DNA from: Castellaniella defragrans_A
Lineage (GTDB): Bacteria > Pseudomonadota > Gammaproteobacteria > Burkholderiales > Burkholderiaceae_B
Assembly (NCBI RefSeq): GCF_040394755.1
Contig: NZ_JBEBRQ010000031.1
DNA length: 33,507 nt
Strand: one strand, 5' to 3'
Shown here: one piece after another, positions 31,347-33,507 of the stretch
Layout: each line of letters starts with the position of its first letter
Position numbering within the stretch: the stretch's first letter is position 1
Translations under genes and position numbers: made by a program
Notes under the pieces: generated by a model
The model's input: only the letters and a program-made list of their open reading frames with translations
The model's database searches: none
What the model was told of the DNA's origin: nothing

Positions 31347-31352
31347 CGGCGA

Positions 31353-32234
31353 ATGAAATGCAAGCGCACGTCCGATGGACGATCGTATGATCACCATACA
31401 TTGCAAACCATGCGTCAGCAGGCGATCGATGCAGTACGCCAAGGACGGACTGTCAGCAGCGTGGCGGCCGCCCTGGGCGTCAATGAACGCAGTGTTTTTC
31501 GCTGGCTGGCCGCCTTTGCCGAGGGAGGCCCCGATGCCCTGCTGGCCAAGCCCATACCGGGACGGCCTGCAAAGCTGGATCGCGCGCAAACAGCCTGGAT
31601 TGCCCGTGTCGTGCGCGAAGACACCCCACAGCGATGGGGATTTGAATCGAGCCTGTGGACTTTGCGTCTGATCCGCCATCTGATCGAGCGCCAGTTTGGC
31701 GTAACACTGTCGACGGCCACCGCGCACCGGATGATGAAGACGCTTGGCTTGCAGGCGCGAAACCCGGTACGGCAAAGTCCGGCTCTGGCGCGCGCGCGGG
31801 AAACCGAAACCTTTTCCGCCATCGCCGCCGAGGCCCGGCACACGGGCGCGGCCATCTATTTCTTGAGCGAATCGGAAGTCCGTCCGAACCACCGGACACC
31901 AAGTGCGCCCAAAGATCCATCCCCCATAACAACCGCGGCCCGTAAAGGGCACGAGCCTCCCGACCAGAGTTTTTCCGCCCCCCCCTCGACACGCGATCGA
32001 GCACTTCCTTTGAATATGCTCTCGGCGATCAATCTGCGAGGAGAAGTTCATTTCATGTTGCATGATGGGGCGGTGACGGAGCGTGTCTTTCTGGAATTCC
32101 TCGAACGATTACTGGCCGATGCGCAAACCACGGTGTTCCTGATCGTAGACAAGAGTCCGGCCAAAGAGTTCTGTATGCCGAAGGCCTGCATCGATAGTCC
32201 AGGAAAGAGGCTGCGGCTGTTTTTCCTGCCGTAG
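31353..32234 (+). pseudogene. Decayed IS630-type transposase
   Basis: The 293-residue frame has an IS630-like N-terminus: helix-turn-helix SVAAALGVNERSVFRWLAAF, GRPAKLD, then WTLRLIRHLIERQFGVTLSTATAHRMMKTLGL, typical of the family. The catalytic DDE core is damaged. The usual D-E in the beta-strand IYFxDE reads IYFLSESE (S172). The second aspartate (D266, VFLIVDKSPAK) remains, but the following conserved histidine is lysine. The frame ends at a TAG directly after LRLFFLP, where intact relatives continue YSPELNP; 15 further readable codons (HSPRPNQ...) look like the degraded remainder. No terminal inverted repeats or target duplication were found. It is probably inactive. Confidence 0.75.
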
Positions 32235-32501
32235 CACTCGCCCCGGCCAAACCAGGTATCCCCCTTTGACTGGATCGTCTGAATACTGGCATGCTCATAC
32301 CTGACATTATTTTTGATCACGCTAGTATGCATCATTAATAAAAAAGCGTCCAATAGGCCGGCTGCTGTCGTGACCTCGCCATCTGGCTGCCGCCCACCCT
32401 GAACCCCCCATCAATCATGCGCGATCGTCATCGCGGCGGATGCGTTGGCAGGGCCTGATTTCATTGAGACCACTGCCTTGTAATAACACATCGCAAGCGG
32501 C
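32235..32501. other. Intergenic region between the transposase remnant and the fimbrial gene
   Basis: No gene is supported. The first 48 bases appear to be the degraded end of the transposase. CGCGAT (32420-32425) pairs with ATCGCG (32430-32435), a short hairpin about 65 bases beyond the fimbrial stop that could end that transcript. Nothing else convincing is seen. Confidence 0.5.
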
Positions 32502-33507
32502 TCACTGATAACTCATCGTGAATGTCGCGGTTGCATTCGCCGTCCCGCCAAGTACTGGCGTTTCCGTTTGAATGTAACGGGCGCTCAGTGGAATCGTGAC
32601 GGTGCCGTTGGGAGTCTGCGTCACGAACCACTGGTTGGTGTTATTCGGCGCGCTGGAATCAGGGCCATATTTCACGGGCCCCGACCCATTCGACACCTCG
32701 AGTTTTACGCCCTTTGCAGTCGACGCGGGGGTCAACGACAGCATGTCCGAGGTATTGCCGAAATCGCTTGCGTCGGTCAATGTGATGTAGACCCTTGTCG
32801 ACGTGCCCGCGTCCCCGCCGCTGCAGTTCAATTTAATATCGAAACTCTGTGGCGTACCGCCATAGCTTCCCACCCCGCTGAAGCTGGTCGCCGGAACAGA
32901 TCCCATAGGGACCTGGATCGAAGGGGTCGTGACCGTGCAAGTGGGCACATTTGGCGATATTACGGTCCCCGACGAGAACCTGAAAGACGCTATCTGAGTT
33001 TCCCCCCCACTCTCTACCGCAAAAACGGCCGCAAACTCGCCAACCAACATTCCGCCTGCCGTGATGGGACCCGTTTTTATGAATTGAACCTTCAACGTCT
33101 GGCCAGACGCAGTACCTATATTTCCATAGGGACCAGGATTATGACTACCAGGGTCTACAACTGGATACGCACCAGCAATTTGCCCGCTAGCCAACGCATT
33201 GTAAATCCGTATCCCAATGCCAGAGATTGACGTAGGGTAAATATTATTTGAAGGGGATCCCGGCATGCCGCGATATTCAAGATGATATCCATAGGTGGTG
33301 CACGAAAAAGATCCTGAAGATGCACTCGTTGCAGCCTGTGCCGTGTAGAGAACGGTGCCAATGGCGGCATTGGGATTTACATTGGACGCATTGAATGACG
33401 GGAACATCAAGACGACCACATTGTTCTCAACAGGCGACGAATCTGGCGACAGCGTGCAGGATGCCTGGCTCTCGAGTGGCGCAAGCCATAGGCATAATGC
33501 CGGCAGC
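32502..33507 (-). CDS. Chaperone-usher fimbrial protein / tip adhesin (5' partial)
   Basis: The frame runs off the right edge, so the start is missing; about 334 residues are visible. The visible N-terminal end reads LPALCLWLAPLESQA, the hydrophobic end of a signal peptide, followed by ASCTLSPDSS, so only a few residues are absent. The N-terminal part (about 170 residues) resembles a receptor-binding domain. The C-terminal half is a fimbrin domain beginning PTCTVTTPSIQVPMG, with a second cysteine in KLNCSGG forming the typical disulfide, and it ends NATATFTMSYQ, a usher-targeting beta-strand. This two-domain layout indicates a tip adhesin more than a major pilin. Codon use is visibly richer in A and T than in neighbours. 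Usher and chaperone genes are probably to the right. Confidence 0.85.
   Translation of the reverse strand, partial: LPALCLWLAPLESQASCTLSPDSSPVENNVVVLMFPSFNASNVNPNAAIGTVLYTAQAATSASSGSFSCTTYGYHLEYRGMPGSPSNNIYPTSISGIGIRIYNALASGQIAGAYPVVDPGSHNPGPYGNIGTASGQTLKVQFIKTGPITAGGMLVGEFAAVFAVESGGETQIASFRFSSGTVISPNVPTCTVTTPSIQVPMGSVPATSFSGVGSYGGTPQSFDIKLNCSGGDAGTSTRVYITLTDASDFGNTSDMLSLTPASTAKGVKLEVSNGSGPVKYGPDSSAPNNTNQWFVTQTPNGTVTIPLSARYIQTETPVLGGTANATATFTMSYQ

Noticed and set aside
31323..32334. Terminal inverted repeats around the IS630-like gene
   Set aside because: CATGCTAG on the left and CACGCTAG on the right are in the same orientation, and no matching ends or target duplication could be aligned.

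Overview
The window is GC-rich, densely packed DNA from a respiratory, probably denitrifying proteobacterium. Gene content (narKGHJI followed by a parvulin, nnrS-nsrR, ovoA, an E. coli-type serA, a TonB copper receptor with a DUF2946 partner) points to a betaproteobacterium. An Alcaligenaceae member of the Bordetella/Achromobacter/Castellaniella kind is my best guess, inferred from gene style and not proven. No rRNA, tRNA or CRISPR array was seen.

Layout. 1-2004: nnrS and an NsrR-type Rrf2 regulator, with a candidate NsrR operator over the promoter. 2023-10976 (minus): narK-narG-narH-narJ-narI plus a cytoplasmic parvulin, a complete respiratory nitrate reductase operon behind a well-formed FNR-type class II promoter. 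10977-11352: non-coding, with the nar promoter and several inverted repeats. 11353-12552 (minus): serA. 12743-14908 (plus): ovoA, the ovothiol enzyme with both synthase and methyltransferase parts. 14958-17566 (minus): an OprC/NosA-type copper receptor and a DUF2946 protein. 17662-21907: an EamA transporter divergent from a MocR regulator, which overlaps ung and is followed by a second EamA transporter. 22006-22233: an unrecognised 75-residue protein. 22402-23411: azlCD. 23483-28907: a four-gene ABC importer and a LOG-like gene (minus), divergent from a DeoR/GlpR regulator. 28953-31230 (minus): an MFS exporter and a LysR regulator. 31231-33507: AT-rich intergenic DNA, a decayed IS630-type transposase and a fimbrial adhesin cut by the window edge.

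How the genes fit together. The left 11 kb forms an anaerobic nitrate/nitric-oxide module: nitrate import and reduction (NarK, NarGHI with NarJ), NO-stress handling (NnrS) and NO sensing (NsrR). The copper receptor would suit an organism making copper enzymes such as nitrous oxide reductase, although no nos, nir or nor gene lies in the window. The most interesting less-described unit is the DeoR/LOG/ABC locus. The same 10-bp motif, within a dyad, lies upstream of the regulator/LOG pair and again upstream of the ABC operon, suggesting a small self-contained regulon. A second candidate is the MocR/EamA pair, which shares a nearly perfect 28-bp palindrome between its divergent genes. The right end looks like accessory DNA: AT-rich, with a transposase remnant and a fimbrial gene.
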